Shown: one piece after another, positions 36,630-48,428 of the stretch
How positions within the stretch are numbered: position 1 is the first letter of the stretch
How the letters are laid out: every line of letters starts with the position of its first letter
Assembly: GCA_963791885.1 (NCBI GenBank)
Contig: CAWBUL010000005.1
Span: 2,108,001-2,172,000 of the forward strand
Direction: 5' to 3'
Source: CAVSUZ01 sp963791885
Lineage (GTDB): Bacteria; Pseudomonadota; Alphaproteobacteria; Acetobacterales; Acetobacteraceae
Length of the DNA: 64,000 nucleotides
The notes under the pieces: model-generated
Databases searched by the model: none
The model's input: the letters and a program-made list of their open reading frames with translations, nothing else
What the model was told of the DNA's origin: nothing
Translations under genes and position numbers: made by a program

Positions 36630-38668
36630 TGCCCGAACTCTTTCTCGAACTCTTCTCCGAGGAAATTCCCGCGCGCATGCAGGCGGGCGCTGCCGCCGAC
36701 CTCACGCGCCTGCTGGCTACCGCCCTCGAACCCCTTGCCCCTACAGCAATCCGCATCTTCTACGGTCCGCGCCGCATCGCACTTGTGGCCGATGTCCGCT
36801 CCGAAGTTGCCGCATCACAAACCGTCGAGCGTGGACCACGCACCTCTGCCCCGGAACAGGCCCTGACCGGCTTCCTCCGCAAACACGCCGCGAGCAAGGA
36901 CGACCTCCGCCAGGAAGGCGACTATTGGGTCCTGCACAAATCCGCCCCGGCTCAATCCGCCGCGAACCTCGTCGCCGAAACCCTGCCGCCGCTTCTCTGG
37001 CGCTTCCCTTGGCCGAAATCCATGCGCTGGGGCGCAGGCAGCCAGTTCACCTGGGTCCGCCCGCTCCGCCGCATCACATGCCTGCTCGACGGCGAAGTCG
37101 TCCGCTTCGATCTTCGCCAAGGGGGTCAGGCTGGCAATGACGACGGCCATGGCCTGGCCTCGTCGAACGAAACCGAGGGCCACCGCTTCCACGCGCCCGG
37201 CCCGATCCGCGTCAACTCCTGCGCGCAGTGGCAGGAAGCACTTGCGCGCCACCGCGTCATCGTGGACGCCGCCGAACGCCGCACGCGCATTGCCGACGGC
37301 ATTGCTGCATTGGCCGAAGCGCGCGACCTGTCCGTTGTGCCTGACGACGCACTCCTCGACGAAGTTGCTGGCCTTGTCGAATGGCCCGTCCCACTGCTCG
37401 GTCGTATCGACGACGCCTTCATGGACCTCCCACCCGAGGTCCTGCAGGTCTCGATGCGCGTCAACCAGCGTTACTTCACCCTCCGCACGAAGCACAGCGC
37501 AGCCGCCCCCTGGTTCGCCTTCGTCGCCAACATCGAAGCCGAGGATGGCGGCGCTGCCATCATCGCCGGAAACGAACGGGTCCTGCGTGCCCGCTTCGCC
37601 GATGCGCGCCACTTCTGGGACCTTGACCGCAAGACACCCCTGGAATCCCGCGTCACAGGCCTCAACGCCGTCACGTTCCACGCCAAACTCGGCACCCAGG
37701 CCGAGCGCGTTCGGCGCATCCGGTCCCTTGCTCGCTTGATCGCGCCCCATGTCGGCGCCGATCCAAACCAGGCCGATCGCGCCGCGGAACTCGCAAAAGC
37801 CGACTTGACCAGCGGCATGGTTGGCGAATTCCCGGAACTTCAAGGCATTATGGGACGCTATTACGCTCTGCATGATGGCGAGCCACCCGCCGTCGCCGAC
37901 GCCATCCGCGACCAGTACGCCCCGAAAGGCCTCAACGATCCGGTACCGATTGCGCCCGTCTCGATCGCCCTCGCCTTGGCCGACAAACTGGACCAGCTCG
38001 CCAGTTTCTTCCGCATCGGCGAGAGACCCACTGGCTCCGGCGATCCATACGCCCTCCGCCGCGCTGCCCTCGGCGTCATCCGCATCATTCGTGACAACAA
38101 CCTGCGCCTGAAGCTGACGAGGCTGCTCACTGAAGCCGCCGGCCCCGCGTCCGAAATCCTCGACTTCTTCTTCGACCGCCTGCGCGTCCAGCTTCGCGCC
38201 GAAGGCGCCCGCCACGACGTTCTCTCGGCCGTCTTCGCCGCCGGCGCCGACGACGACATCGTCCGCCTCCTCGCCCGCACCCACGCCGTCGCGCGTTTCC
38301 TCGCGTCCGACGACGGCGCCAACCTCCTCACGGCCTATCGCCGCGCCGCCAACATCCTCCGCATCGAGGAACGCAAGGACGGCCCGCACAATGAACCGCC
38401 CGATCCCGCGCTGCTGCAACAGCCGGAGGAACTTGCTCTCGCCAACGCCCTCCACGCCCTCACCGAGACCGACGCGCTCCTAGCCAGGGAAGACTACCCC
38501 GCCGCCATGGCGCTCATGGCCCGCCTGCGTCCCCCGCTCGACGCCTTCTTCGACCGCGTGACCGTCAACGTCACCGAGCCCGAATTACGCCGCAATCGAT
38601 TGCGTCTTCTCTCCCGCGTCCGTGCCGCCATGGACCGCGTCGCCGACTTCTCCAAAATCGAAGGCTGA
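36629..38668 (+). CDS. glyS: Glycyl-tRNA synthetase beta subunit
   Basis: 679 residues, usual length. N-terminal MPELFLELFSEEIPARMQ, the HD-like centre TFHAKLGTQAERVRRIRSL, LALADKLDQLASFF and the C-terminal DALR-type anticodon domain. Binds tRNA-Gly. Coupled to glyQ. Confidence 0.97.
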   Translation: MPELFLELFSEEIPARMQAGAAADLTRLLATALEPLAPTAIRIFYGPRRIALVADVRSEVAASQTVERGPRTSAPEQALTGFLRKHAASKDDLRQEGDYWVLHKSAPAQSAANLVAETLPPLLWRFPWPKSMRWGAGSQFTWVRPLRRITCLLDGEVVRFDLRQGGQAGNDDGHGLASSNETEGHRFHAPGPIRVNSCAQWQEALARHRVIVDAAERRTRIADGIAALAEARDLSVVPDDALLDEVAGLVEWPVPLLGRIDDAFMDLPPEVLQVSMRVNQRYFTLRTKHSAAAPWFAFVANIEAEDGGAAIIAGNERVLRARFADARHFWDLDRKTPLESRVTGLNAVTFHAKLGTQAERVRRIRSLARLIAPHVGADPNQADRAAELAKADLTSGMVGEFPELQGIMGRYYALHDGEPPAVADAIRDQYAPKGLNDPVPIAPVSIALALADKLDQLASFFRIGERPTGSGDPYALRRAALGVIRIIRDNNLRLKLTRLLTEAAGPASEILDFFFDRLRVQLRAEGARHDVLSAVFAAGADDDIVRLLARTHAVARFLASDDGANLLTAYRRAANILRIEERKDGPHNEPPDPALLQQPEELALANALHALTETDALLAREDYPAAMALMARLRPPLDAFFDRVTVNVTEPELRRNRLRLLSRVRAAMDRVADFSKIEG

Positions 38669-38696
38669 ACGGAATCCCCGTGCCCCATCACACCCG

Positions 38697-38745
38697 CTCG
38701 CTCCGTGTCTCTCCGTGCAACCTCCGTGCCCTCCGTGTGAAACCC
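38697..38745. repeat. CTCCGTG-type intergenic repeat
   Basis: Five tandem variants of CTCCGTG(T/C) in 49 bp between glyS and ppdK (read on the minus strand: CACACGGAGGGCACGGAGG). Resembles a dispersed intergenic repeat seen in many bacteria. Confidence 0.5.
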
Positions 38746-38789
38746 TGTCCCAACCCGCCACCGCTCCCGACGGCCCCCGGAGACGCACA

Positions 38790-41459
<2,670 letters not shown>

Positions 41460-41511
41460 GTCCGCCGCGCGGTTGCGGCGTGAGCCCCATTATTCGCAGG
41501 GAACGCCACGG

Positions 41512-43146
41512 ATGAACCCCCAGCGGGAGCGGCAGGACGGCCCCGGCATTGCGCCAGACTACGACGCAATCGTCATCGGCGCCGGCATCTCCGGCATGTA
41601 CCAACTCTACCGCCTCCGCGAACTCGGCCTCCGGGTGAGGGTGTTCGAAACCGGCAGTGACGTCGGCGGCACGTGGTACTGGAATCGCTATCCCGGTGCC
41701 CGCTTCGATTCCGAAAGCTACTCCTATGGCTACTCCTTCTCGCAGGAACTGCTGGATGAATGGCACTGGGTCGAGCACTTCTCGCCGCAGCCAGAGACGC
41801 TGCGCTATCTCAACTTTGTCGCCGACAAATTCGACCTGCGCCGCGACATCCAATTCCACAGCCGCGTCACCGCGGCGCACTGGCAGGAAAACCCGCGATG
41901 CTGGGACGTGGCGCTTGAAGATGGGCGCCACCACACCGCCCGCTTCCTGATCACGGCCATCGGCCCGCTCTCCGCCCCGACCTTGCCGCGCATCGAAGGG
42001 ATCGAGACATTCCAGGGCCAGTCCTGCCACACCGCCCGCTGGCCGCACGAACCGGTCAGCTTCAAAGACAAGCGGGTCGCGGTCATCGGCACCGGCGCCA
42101 CCGGCGTGCAGACCATCCAGGAAGTGGCCAAGACCGCCGCCCACCTCACGGTGTTCCAGCGCACGCCAAACTGGTGCGCCCCGCTGCACAACAGCCGCAT
42201 AGACGCCGCGGAGATGGCCGAGATCAGATCCCGCTACCCCGACATCTTCCAACGGTGCCAGGGAACCTTCGCCTGTTTCCTGCACACGCCCGACCCGCGG
42301 CGCACCTTCGACGTCAGCCCCGAAGAACGCGAGGCTTTATGGGAACGCCTGTATGCCAACCGCGGCTTCGGCATGTGGCAGGGCAACTTTCGTGACATCG
42401 TGACCGATCGCCAGGCCAACGCCGCCTTATCGGACTTCGTCGCCAGGAAGATCCGCCAGCGCGTCAAAGACCCTGACGTCGCCGAGAAACTGATCCCGAA
42501 AAACCACGGCTTCGGCACCCGCCGCGTCCCGCTCGAGACCCGTTACTACGAGGTCTACAACCAGGACAACGTCCTGCTCGTGGACATCAGCCAGACGCCG
42601 ATCGAACGCATCACTCCCGCGGGCATCAGGACAAGCGACGCCGAACATCCCTTCGATATGATCATCTATGCCACCGGCTTCGACGCTGTCACCGGCAGTT
42701 TCAATCGTATCGACATCCGTGGGGTGGACGGGCAGCGGCTGAAGGATAAATGGCAGGATGGGCCGCAGACTTTTCTCGGCGTTCTGGCAGCCGGCTTCCC
42801 CAACATGCTGATGATCGTGGGACCGCATACCGCGCTGGGCAACATCCCCCGCAGCATCGAATACAATGTCGATTGGGTGACCGGCCTTATCCGCTACGCC
42901 GGTGAGCATGGCTTGACCCGCCTGGAGGCCACCGAAGACGCGGTCAACTCATGGACCGACCACGTCCGCTCCCTGGGCGTTGGCCTGCTCTCCAACGAGG
43001 TCAACTCCTGGATGACCGGCGTCAACCGGAATGTGGATGGCAAGCAAACCCGCATCATCGCCCGCTACAGCGGCAGCGCCCCGGCGTATCGCGCCCGCTG
43101 CGACGAGGTTGCGGCGGACGACTATCGGGCGCTCGCGCAGAGCTGA
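41512..43146 (+). CDS. Baeyer-Villiger-type flavin monooxygenase
   Basis: 544 residues from ATG 41512 with AGGGAA upstream. FAD motif GAGISGMYQLYRLRELG, the BVMO fingerprint FQGQSCHTARWP (FxGxxxHxxxW), NADPH motif GTGATGVQTIQE, and TGFD near the C-terminus. Inserts oxygen next to a ketone carbonyl, as in cyclohexanone or phenylacetone monooxygenases; substrate unknown. Confidence 0.93.
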   Translation: MNPQRERQDGPGIAPDYDAIVIGAGISGMYQLYRLRELGLRVRVFETGSDVGGTWYWNRYPGARFDSESYSYGYSFSQELLDEWHWVEHFSPQPETLRYLNFVADKFDLRRDIQFHSRVTAAHWQENPRCWDVALEDGRHHTARFLITAIGPLSAPTLPRIEGIETFQGQSCHTARWPHEPVSFKDKRVAVIGTGATGVQTIQEVAKTAAHLTVFQRTPNWCAPLHNSRIDAAEMAEIRSRYPDIFQRCQGTFACFLHTPDPRRTFDVSPEEREALWERLYANRGFGMWQGNFRDIVTDRQANAALSDFVARKIRQRVKDPDVAEKLIPKNHGFGTRRVPLETRYYEVYNQDNVLLVDISQTPIERITPAGIRTSDAEHPFDMIIYATGFDAVTGSFNRIDIRGVDGQRLKDKWQDGPQTFLGVLAAGFPNMLMIVGPHTALGNIPRSIEYNVDWVTGLIRYAGEHGLTRLEATEDAVNSWTDHVRSLGVGLLSNEVNSWMTGVNRNVDGKQTRIIARYSGSAPAYRARCDEVAADDYRALAQS

Positions 43147-43151
43147 ATCGG

Positions 43152-43217
43152 TCCCGTGACGACACCGGCGAGTTTTCTGCCGCCCGATGTCAACAAGGGC
43201 TTCCTGCCGAAGGATTC
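43152..43217 (+). pseudogene. Remnant of a second ppdK-like gene
   Basis: Encodes SRDDTGEF and, one base later, LPPDVNKGFLPKDS, which aligns with SRDDAGKFLPTYVDKGILPKDP of the intact ppdK at 41151. The segment is about 65 bp, has one shift, and ends at the insertion sequence. It lies directly behind the monooxygenase stop. Confidence 0.6.
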
Positions 43218-43218
43218 A

Positions 43219-44780
43219 GTCGTCCGTGAAGAACCCTGATCGGGTTGCGTGACCGACGTACACGGTCAGGATCGAACTGCTCGCAGAGCCGGTTCGCCCG
43301 AGAGAGCGAGCAAGAACCAACGCAAAAGCACCGCCAGCCAGGCCAGCAGCAACCGGAAGTTGTACCCAACTGCGGCCAGCACCGCATTAACCGCATCGCC
43401 GGCTGGTTTGGCGAGATAGTTGCGGCCCATGCGATGCTCGGCCTTGAGATGACCGATCACCGGCTCGACCGCAGCTCTCCGTCGCAGCGCCCGCTTGATG
43501 GTCTGCGTGACGCCACGCTTCTGTCCCGCGGTGAACACCCGCAGCCCAGGCGCGCTCGGTGCATTGTGACCGCGATAGCCCGCATCAGCGATCACCTGTG
43601 TCAGTGAGACGCCGATCTGCTGCGTGATTGCCGGAATGACGCTCGCCAGCGTGTGCCCGTCATAGGGGTTGCCCGGCAGTGCCGCGACATGCGCGACGAA
43701 CTGCCCGCCTTTGGACCGGTTCAGCGTGGTCGCCACCGAGACCTTGACGCCAAATTCGTATGGCCGATGCGCCTTGCCCTTGCCGATACACGCCACTTCC
43801 GGTGCGTGCAGGCTGTAGATCTTCGGACCGCGCTGACGCTGCTTCTGTGATCGCACCTGGCTGGCGAGGGAGAGCAGCCGGGCGAAGATCGCGCGCAGTT
43901 CGGCATTGCCGGCGATCTTGCGCACGATATCGCGGATCACCCGGCCCAGTTGGGTGCGCAGCGTCCGCAGCATTCGGTTGGCGCGCTTGAACTGCTTGGC
44001 ATGCGCATAGCGCTGATGGCGGATCAGCGCGATCTTGCCGAGCCTTGTGTAGGACTGGCGCAATCTGACGCCGTGTCTGTGTGCCAGCCGTACCAGCAGC
44101 TCGCGCGCGCGGTGCAGCAGCTTCGCATCGGTCGGGAAGGCGATCGCTTTGGGCTGCACCGTCGTGTCCACGATAACGCGGGTGAAGTCTGCGGGCTTGG
44201 CGGCGCCCATCCGGGTAGCGGCATGCAGGCTCTCCTGCAACAGCGCCTTCAGCTTCTCTTCCCCCATGCGCTGGCGCCAACGGGTCAGCGAGGAGCGATC
44301 GAATGGCAGGCGATGGCAGAAAAACGCCTCACCGCACAGCCGCTGATAATACGGGTTCTCCAGCCAGCGTTCGCACAGCGCCTCATCGGAGAGGCTGTGC
44401 ATGTGCTTGATGATGGCGAGACCGGCCATCAGACGTGTCGGCAGCGGCGGTCGTCCGGGCGTGTCGGTGTAGCTCGCGCCGAGCCGGTCTTCGAGGAACC
44501 GCCAGTCGATGGTGGCGGCGAGCTTCGAGAGCGGATGGTGCAGGTCGACGATCTGATCGAGCCGTGAGCGCAGCAGATCGCGCTGACCGCTGTCACGCCG
44601 TTCCCTGGGACGCATCGGTGTTGCTCCGTGCCGGATTGGGCAGAGCGAATCACACCCGCTCGCGTCGGCGCAATTTGCAAGCAATCGCGGTTCGCCGCGC
44701 CGATTTCTGGCAAATGCGGTTATTTGCGCGGGGCGGAAAGACGTTGCCGCTCAATGGGTTCCGAATAGTTCACGGACGAC
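43219..44780 (-). mobile_element. IS5-type insertion sequence, copy 2, 1562 bp, inverted
   Basis: Same ends and length as 30873-32434, in the opposite direction. Flanking hexamers GATTCA (43213-43218) and AATTCA (44781-44786) differ at one base, consistent with its own target duplication. Confidence 0.92.
43266..44615 (-). CDS. Transposase of the 1562-bp element (IS5-type), copy 2
   Basis: 449 residues, the same sequence as the protein at 31038-32387 at every residue compared. Intact DDE triad. Confidence 0.93.
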   Translation of the reverse strand: MRPRERRDSGQRDLLRSRLDQIVDLHHPLSKLAATIDWRFLEDRLGASYTDTPGRPPLPTRLMAGLAIIKHMHSLSDEALCERWLENPYYQRLCGEAFFCHRLPFDRSSLTRWRQRMGEEKLKALLQESLHAATRMGAAKPADFTRVIVDTTVQPKAIAFPTDAKLLHRARELLVRLAHRHGVRLRQSYTRLGKIALIRHQRYAHAKQFKRANRMLRTLRTQLGRVIRDIVRKIAGNAELRAIFARLLSLASQVRSQKQRQRGPKIYSLHAPEVACIGKGKAHRPYEFGVKVSVATTLNRSKGGQFVAHVAALPGNPYDGHTLASVIPAITQQIGVSLTQVIADAGYRGHNAPSAPGLRVFTAGQKRGVTQTIKRALRRRAAVEPVIGHLKAEHRMGRNYLAKPAGDAVNAVLAAVGYNFRLLLAWLAVLLRWFLLALSGEPALRAVRS

Positions 44781-44998
44781 AATTCATCCCTTTCATCATG
44801 TGCCAATTGTATTGATATCCAAGTAAGGTCTGCTTCGGGTGGGTTTCGGTCCGTCCGCTTTCAGGCGCCTGGACGGGACAACCAGACACTCAGCCCACGG
44901 CCGGCCCTGGCCGGCACCGGACGGTCAGATCACAATCGTTTGGGCGACGTGCTATTCGCGACGGGGCGGGCGCACCCTGCGCGGAGCGACTTCGTCGA

Positions 44999-45997
44999 CT
45001 ACCGGCTGCGATTCGAACCCAACGCAAAGCGGACGAGTTCCATAATTCCGTCGATCAATACCGCGATGCCGGCCGCAAACAGAGCGCCGGAGTATAGAAT
45101 TGTCACATCTCGAGATCTGGCATTCTCTTTGTCTTCGAGTACCAGCGAGCCCATCAAATCCTCTGTCGTGATTCTGGTCTTTCCTTCTTGGGTCAGAGCC
45201 TTCGCTGCCTCTGTGAGCAGTACAGATTTTACCCCTAAACTTCTTGCAAGGATCAGATTTATCACACCGACGTGGGGATTATCTGCGAGGTAGTCGTCTT
45301 CGCATTCAGTTTCGGTTTGACAGCCCTGACGAATCTTGCTCCCTGGCAACCTGATCCAGTAGTGGAGGAACCTTTCCGAATATGAACTGCTGTATAAAAA
45401 GGCGCCAAGCTGGCCCTTTATATATACGTCACCGGTACGGACCCGCTCCGGCAGCTTCTTGATAGCTACCGTAAATCTGGTCTCCTCTCCCGCTGAAGCA
45501 TCTAAGAATGCTTCTCCCACCAGCGGCTTTTGTCCCGGTAGATGCTCGTATATGTTCTCTTTGAATTCGACCGGCGCCATGGGATTTAGTAGTTCATCGG
45601 CATAAGCGTTGTCGATGTGTCCGGGAAACCGGACGTAAAGATATTCGCAAGGATGCGATGGCGATGGCGGAGCGATGTCGCGGAAGGCCAACGTGAAGGT
45701 CGTGGGCCTCCGAGCATCAATACCAAACTCCATCCGCGCCTTCTGGCCGAACTCGCAATCCGAGCCGGCCGAGATATGCGTAGTCGGAGCAAAATCGTCC
45801 TGCTCAAGGAACGCTACTGTAAGTCGGGGAAGAGACCACCACAGCAGGGCCCCCGATATGCATAGCAGGAGTACTCCAGGCCTTAGGTCGAAGCTGCCTT
45901 GCGGCACTCTGGTCCTGATAAGCCAAAAACGCCACACAGCCCAGCGCGGTAGCGCTGGTACAGCTTGACGCGCGCAGCCGGAGTCGAACCGATGCAT
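44999..45997 (-). CDS. Hypothetical membrane protein, 5' end cut by IS630
   Basis: 332 residues from an ATG at 45997; the frame stays open into the IS630 element, so this start may not be original. Two transmembrane helices, GVLLLCISGALLWWSLP near the start and the C-terminal YSGALFAAGIAVLIDGIMEL, bracket a 230-residue domain with Cys pairs (SDCEF, HPCEYLYV, GCQTETECEDD). No family recognised. Low GC compared with the glyQS region. With the IS and one TA removed, the frame continues upstream past 47175. Confidence 0.55.
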   Translation of the reverse strand: MHRFDSGCARQAVPALPRWAVWRFWLIRTRVPQGSFDLRPGVLLLCISGALLWWSLPRLTVAFLEQDDFAPTTHISAGSDCEFGQKARMEFGIDARRPTTFTLAFRDIAPPSPSHPCEYLYVRFPGHIDNAYADELLNPMAPVEFKENIYEHLPGQKPLVGEAFLDASAGEETRFTVAIKKLPERVRTGDVYIKGQLGAFLYSSSYSERFLHYWIRLPGSKIRQGCQTETECEDDYLADNPHVGVINLILARSLGVKSVLLTEAAKALTQEGKTRITTEDLMGSLVLEDKENARSRDVTILYSGALFAAGIAVLIDGIMELVRFALGSNRSR

Positions 45998-46035
45998 GCC
46001 CAAGCGCCCCAAACCCCGTCCGGCGATCCGAACTA

Positions 46036-47172
46036 GTGCTCTGACGCATTCTATCAATTCACAACATGCGGTTGCCATGCAATTCTGTGAGCATGGCACA
46101 GACAGTATGCGTGTTGTTGAGCGCGGCAGACAGGAAGCGGCTTAAGGCAATAGCATCGGATCGCAACCGAGCGGGCAAATACATCGAGCGAGCCGAGTCG
46201 TTCTGGCCTCGGCCAGTGGTCGGCCGGTGCAACATGTGGCGAAAGAGATCAGCGTCAGCCGCCCCATGGTCTGGCGCTGGCAGCAGCGTTTTGCCGAGGA
46301 AGGTCCCGACGGGTTGCTGCGTGACAAGACGCGCAAGCCCGGCAAACGACCGATCCCGGCCGATAAAGTGGCGCACGTCGTGGCGCTCACGTGTGGCGAG
46401 CCGCCCCCTGGGACCACGTATTGGACCGGGCGAGCCATGGCAAACGCCACCGCCATGTCGCTGCGCTCGGTGCAGCGCATCTGGGCGGCGCACCAACTCC
46501 AGCCGCACCGCGTGCGCAGCTTCAAGCGCTCGCGTGATCCGCAGTTCGCTGAGAAAATGGCGGATATCATCGGCCTTTATCTCGATCCGCCCGCCCATGC
46601 GGTGGTGCTGTCGATCGACGAAAAGAGCCAAATCCAGGCGCTCGACCGTACCCAGCCTGGACTGCCGCTGAAACCCGGCCGCTGCGGCACCATGACCCAC
46701 GACTACAAACGCCATGGAACGACGACGTTGTTCGCCGCATTGAACGTGCTGAAGGGTACGGTGATCGGTCGCTGCATGCAGCGACACCGGCACGAGGAGT
46801 TCATCCGCTTCCTCAATGCCGTCGAACGCGAGGTGCCGTCCGGCAAGTTGGTCCATGCGGTCGTCGACAACTACGCCACCCACCGGCACCGAAAGGTACA
46901 GGCCTGGCTGGCACGCCATGACCGATGGACCTTCCACTTCACGCCAACCTCCGGGTCATGGCTGAACGCGGTGGAGACCTTCTTCTCCGCTCTTACCCGA
47001 CAACGCATCCGGCGCGGCAGCTTCCACTCCCTCGTCAGCCTGCAGGCTGCCATTAAGACTTACCTCGCTGAGCGAAATGCAGAACCACGCCCATTCGTCT
47101 GGACCGCAGCCACCGCCTCAATCCTTGCCAAGCTCGAAAGATTGCCTGCATCGTCCGTATGAGTCAGAGCAC
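46036..47172 (+). mobile_element. IS630-family insertion sequence, 1137 bp
   Basis: Ends GTGCTCTGACGCAT and the inverse of GTGCTCTGACTCAT, flanked by the TA dinucleotide at 46034-46035 and 47173-47174, as expected for IS630/Tc1 transposition. Confidence 0.9.
46093..47162 (+). pseudogene. IS630-family transposase, frameshifted
   Basis: Starts at ATG 46093 (MAQTVCVLLSAADRKRLKAI). One base is missing near 46196: the frame passes from KYIERA to VVLASASGRPVQHVAKE. The rest is intact with helix-turn-helix (SVSRPMVWRWQQRF) and DDE residues in LSIDEKSQIQALDR, AVVDNYATHRH and WLNAVETFF. Some IS630 members use frameshifting, but no slippery run is evident here. Confidence 0.85.
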
Positions 47173-47248
47173 TAGCTCGCGCAGCACTTGATTCCAACCT
47201 GAAGCGAGAGGCGTTATTAAAAGAAACAGGCGCCAACTGAACACCCGA

Positions 47249-47740
47249 TTATCTGAAACTGCTGCGGCCGATATTATCCGGGAGATAGAACAGAGGAAAA
47301 ACACAAGGGCTCATTATGTGGCACGGGAATGGCTGGCAAATGAGGGGCAATCGGTCTCTCAGGTTCGGCGGTTCGAGACTGAATGGGTTGTCTTGCAGGC
47401 GTGGGGCGACGCTCCCTTTTTCGGCTTCGTCGTCGCCGAAGAATTCTCGTCCGCTGGCCACGCCATTTGGCTCTATGATGCTGAGGCGGCCGAACTCGCA
47501 GCAGAACTTCAGAGACTTCCTGACCTCGCCCAGAGCGGGACCAGCCTCTCCTTTCGGCAGGCCCTGCAAATTCTGGGAGATGTGGATACCAGCGAATCTT
47601 TCGATGACGCGCTTGACTAACGCGCAGAGACCTGGCTCGCCGATTGAGGTGGCTGCGTTGTAGAGGTACACGTCAGATATGAGGCTCTCCAAGCCACGGG
47701 CTCGCATCTCGCCTCTGATCTCCTCATAAATGGGATACAT
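47249..47740 (-). CDS. Hypothetical small protein (minus-strand option)
   Basis: ATG at 47740 is preceded by GAGAGGAG at 8 nt, a strong site. The first 55 residues (MYPIYEEIRGEMRARGLESL and on) look protein-like; the C-terminal third is rich in Pro/Cys and may be non-coding. It overlaps the plus-strand ORF 47318-47620 completely, so only part of one of them may be real. No family recognised. Confidence 0.4.
   Translation of the reverse strand: MYPIYEEIRGEMRARGLESLISDVYLYNAATSIGEPGLCALVKRVIERFAGIHISQNLQGLPKGEAGPALGEVRKSLKFCCEFGRLSIIEPNGVASGREFFGDDEAEKGSVAPRLQDNPFSLEPPNLRDRLPLICQPFPCHIMSPCVFPLFYLPDNIGRSSFR
47318..47620 (+). CDS. Hypothetical small protein (plus-strand option)
   Basis: 100 residues from a GTG, with a coding-like sequence (FETEWVVLQAWGDAPFFGFV, HAIWLYDAEAAELAAELQRL). 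Upstream, with one base added near 47280, the frame extends back through LSETAAADIIR to the IS630 border. It may be the 3' part of a gene broken by IS630. Conflicts with the minus-strand ORF. Confidence 0.35.
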   Translation: MAREWLANEGQSVSQVRRFETEWVVLQAWGDAPFFGFVVAEEFSSAGHAIWLYDAEAAELAAELQRLPDLAQSGTSLSFRQALQILGDVDTSESFDDALD

Positions 47741-48021
47741 GGTGGCTACTCCTCTCGGTGTGGAAACACTCGCTGTCGGATCTACCAGCAAGAAACGATG
47801 CTTATTCCCGCTTTGGGCTCGATGTGTTCATGCGTTTGACTCCGGGGTTCATGTCCGGCGACGCGTCAAGGGACTTGCCCAAGAGACCGGGGTCACGCCG
47901 CCTTTGCCGGTGGCCGCCTCGCGGTGGAGACCGGCTTAATCAGATGGCCGGATCCCGAGCGAGCGAACTGGCCAGCATCATCGCCTGATCTCGCTCCCTC
48001 CGGTGCAACCGAGTCACAGGC
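47741..48021. other. Intergenic stretch, no gene recognised
   Basis: Only short unconvincing frames on both strands between the small ORFs and the cupredoxin terminator. Confidence 0.4.
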
Positions 48022-48050
48022 GCGGCCTGCGCCGAATCCCCGCAGGCCGC
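48022..48050 (-). terminator. Hairpin after the phosphoesterase-cupredoxin operon
   Basis: GCGGCCTGC and GCAGGCCGC, a perfect 9-bp stem with an 11-nt loop, 10 nt beyond the cupredoxin stop. No T run on the minus strand. Confidence 0.5.
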
Positions 48051-48060
48051 TTCTGCAATA

Positions 48061-48417
48061 TCAATTCTGAACGACGATCGTGCCATGCATGAACGGATGC
48101 AGGCCACAGATATAGTTATACGTTCCTGGCTTATCGAAGCGGTATGCGAAGCTCTCGTCCGTGTCCATCGGATGCGAGTGAACGTCGAGTGTCGGCACGA
48201 CGATGCTGTGGGGAATGTCGTCGCGATTGAGCCAGGTTACCGTCGAGCCGACCGCCACGGTCAGCGGTATCGGGGAGAATTTGAAATTGTCCATCATGAC
48301 GCGCGCATCCTCGGCGGCCGCGGCGATGCCCCCGATCACCGCGATCAGCCCCGCAGCGAGCACGCCGCGCACTGCCCGGCTCCGGGCGAAATCGACCCAG
48401 CCTTTGTTCCAATGCAT
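48061..48417 (-). CDS. Cupredoxin (amicyanin/plastocyanin-like)
   Basis: 118 residues: a signal anchor at 15-35, then a small beta-barrel with type-1 copper ligands His in RDDIPHSIVV, Cys, His and Met in YICGLHPFMHG. Likely a periplasmic electron carrier or copper-binding protein. Follows the phosphoesterase gene by 11 nt in one operon. Confidence 0.9.
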   Translation of the reverse strand: MHWNKGWVDFARSRAVRGVLAAGLIAVIGGIAAAAEDARVMMDNFKFSPIPLTVAVGSTVTWLNRDDIPHSIVVPTLDVHSHPMDTDESFAYRFDKPGTYNYICGLHPFMHGTIVVQN

Positions 48418-48428
48418 GAAGACCTCCT

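Noticed and set aside
36815..38455. Long antisense ORF opposite glyS (and similar ones opposite the SDR, ppdK and MFS genes)
   Set aside because: These are shadows of high-GC coding sequence; they lack ribosome sites and protein-like composition, while the sense genes have full family signatures.
45966..46033. T-arm-like GGTTCGACTCC on the minus strand, suggesting a tRNA or tmRNA end
   Set aside because: The T-stem pairs only at 3 of 5 positions, no anticodon stem or acceptor/CCA can be built, and the stretch lies inside the open frame of the membrane protein.
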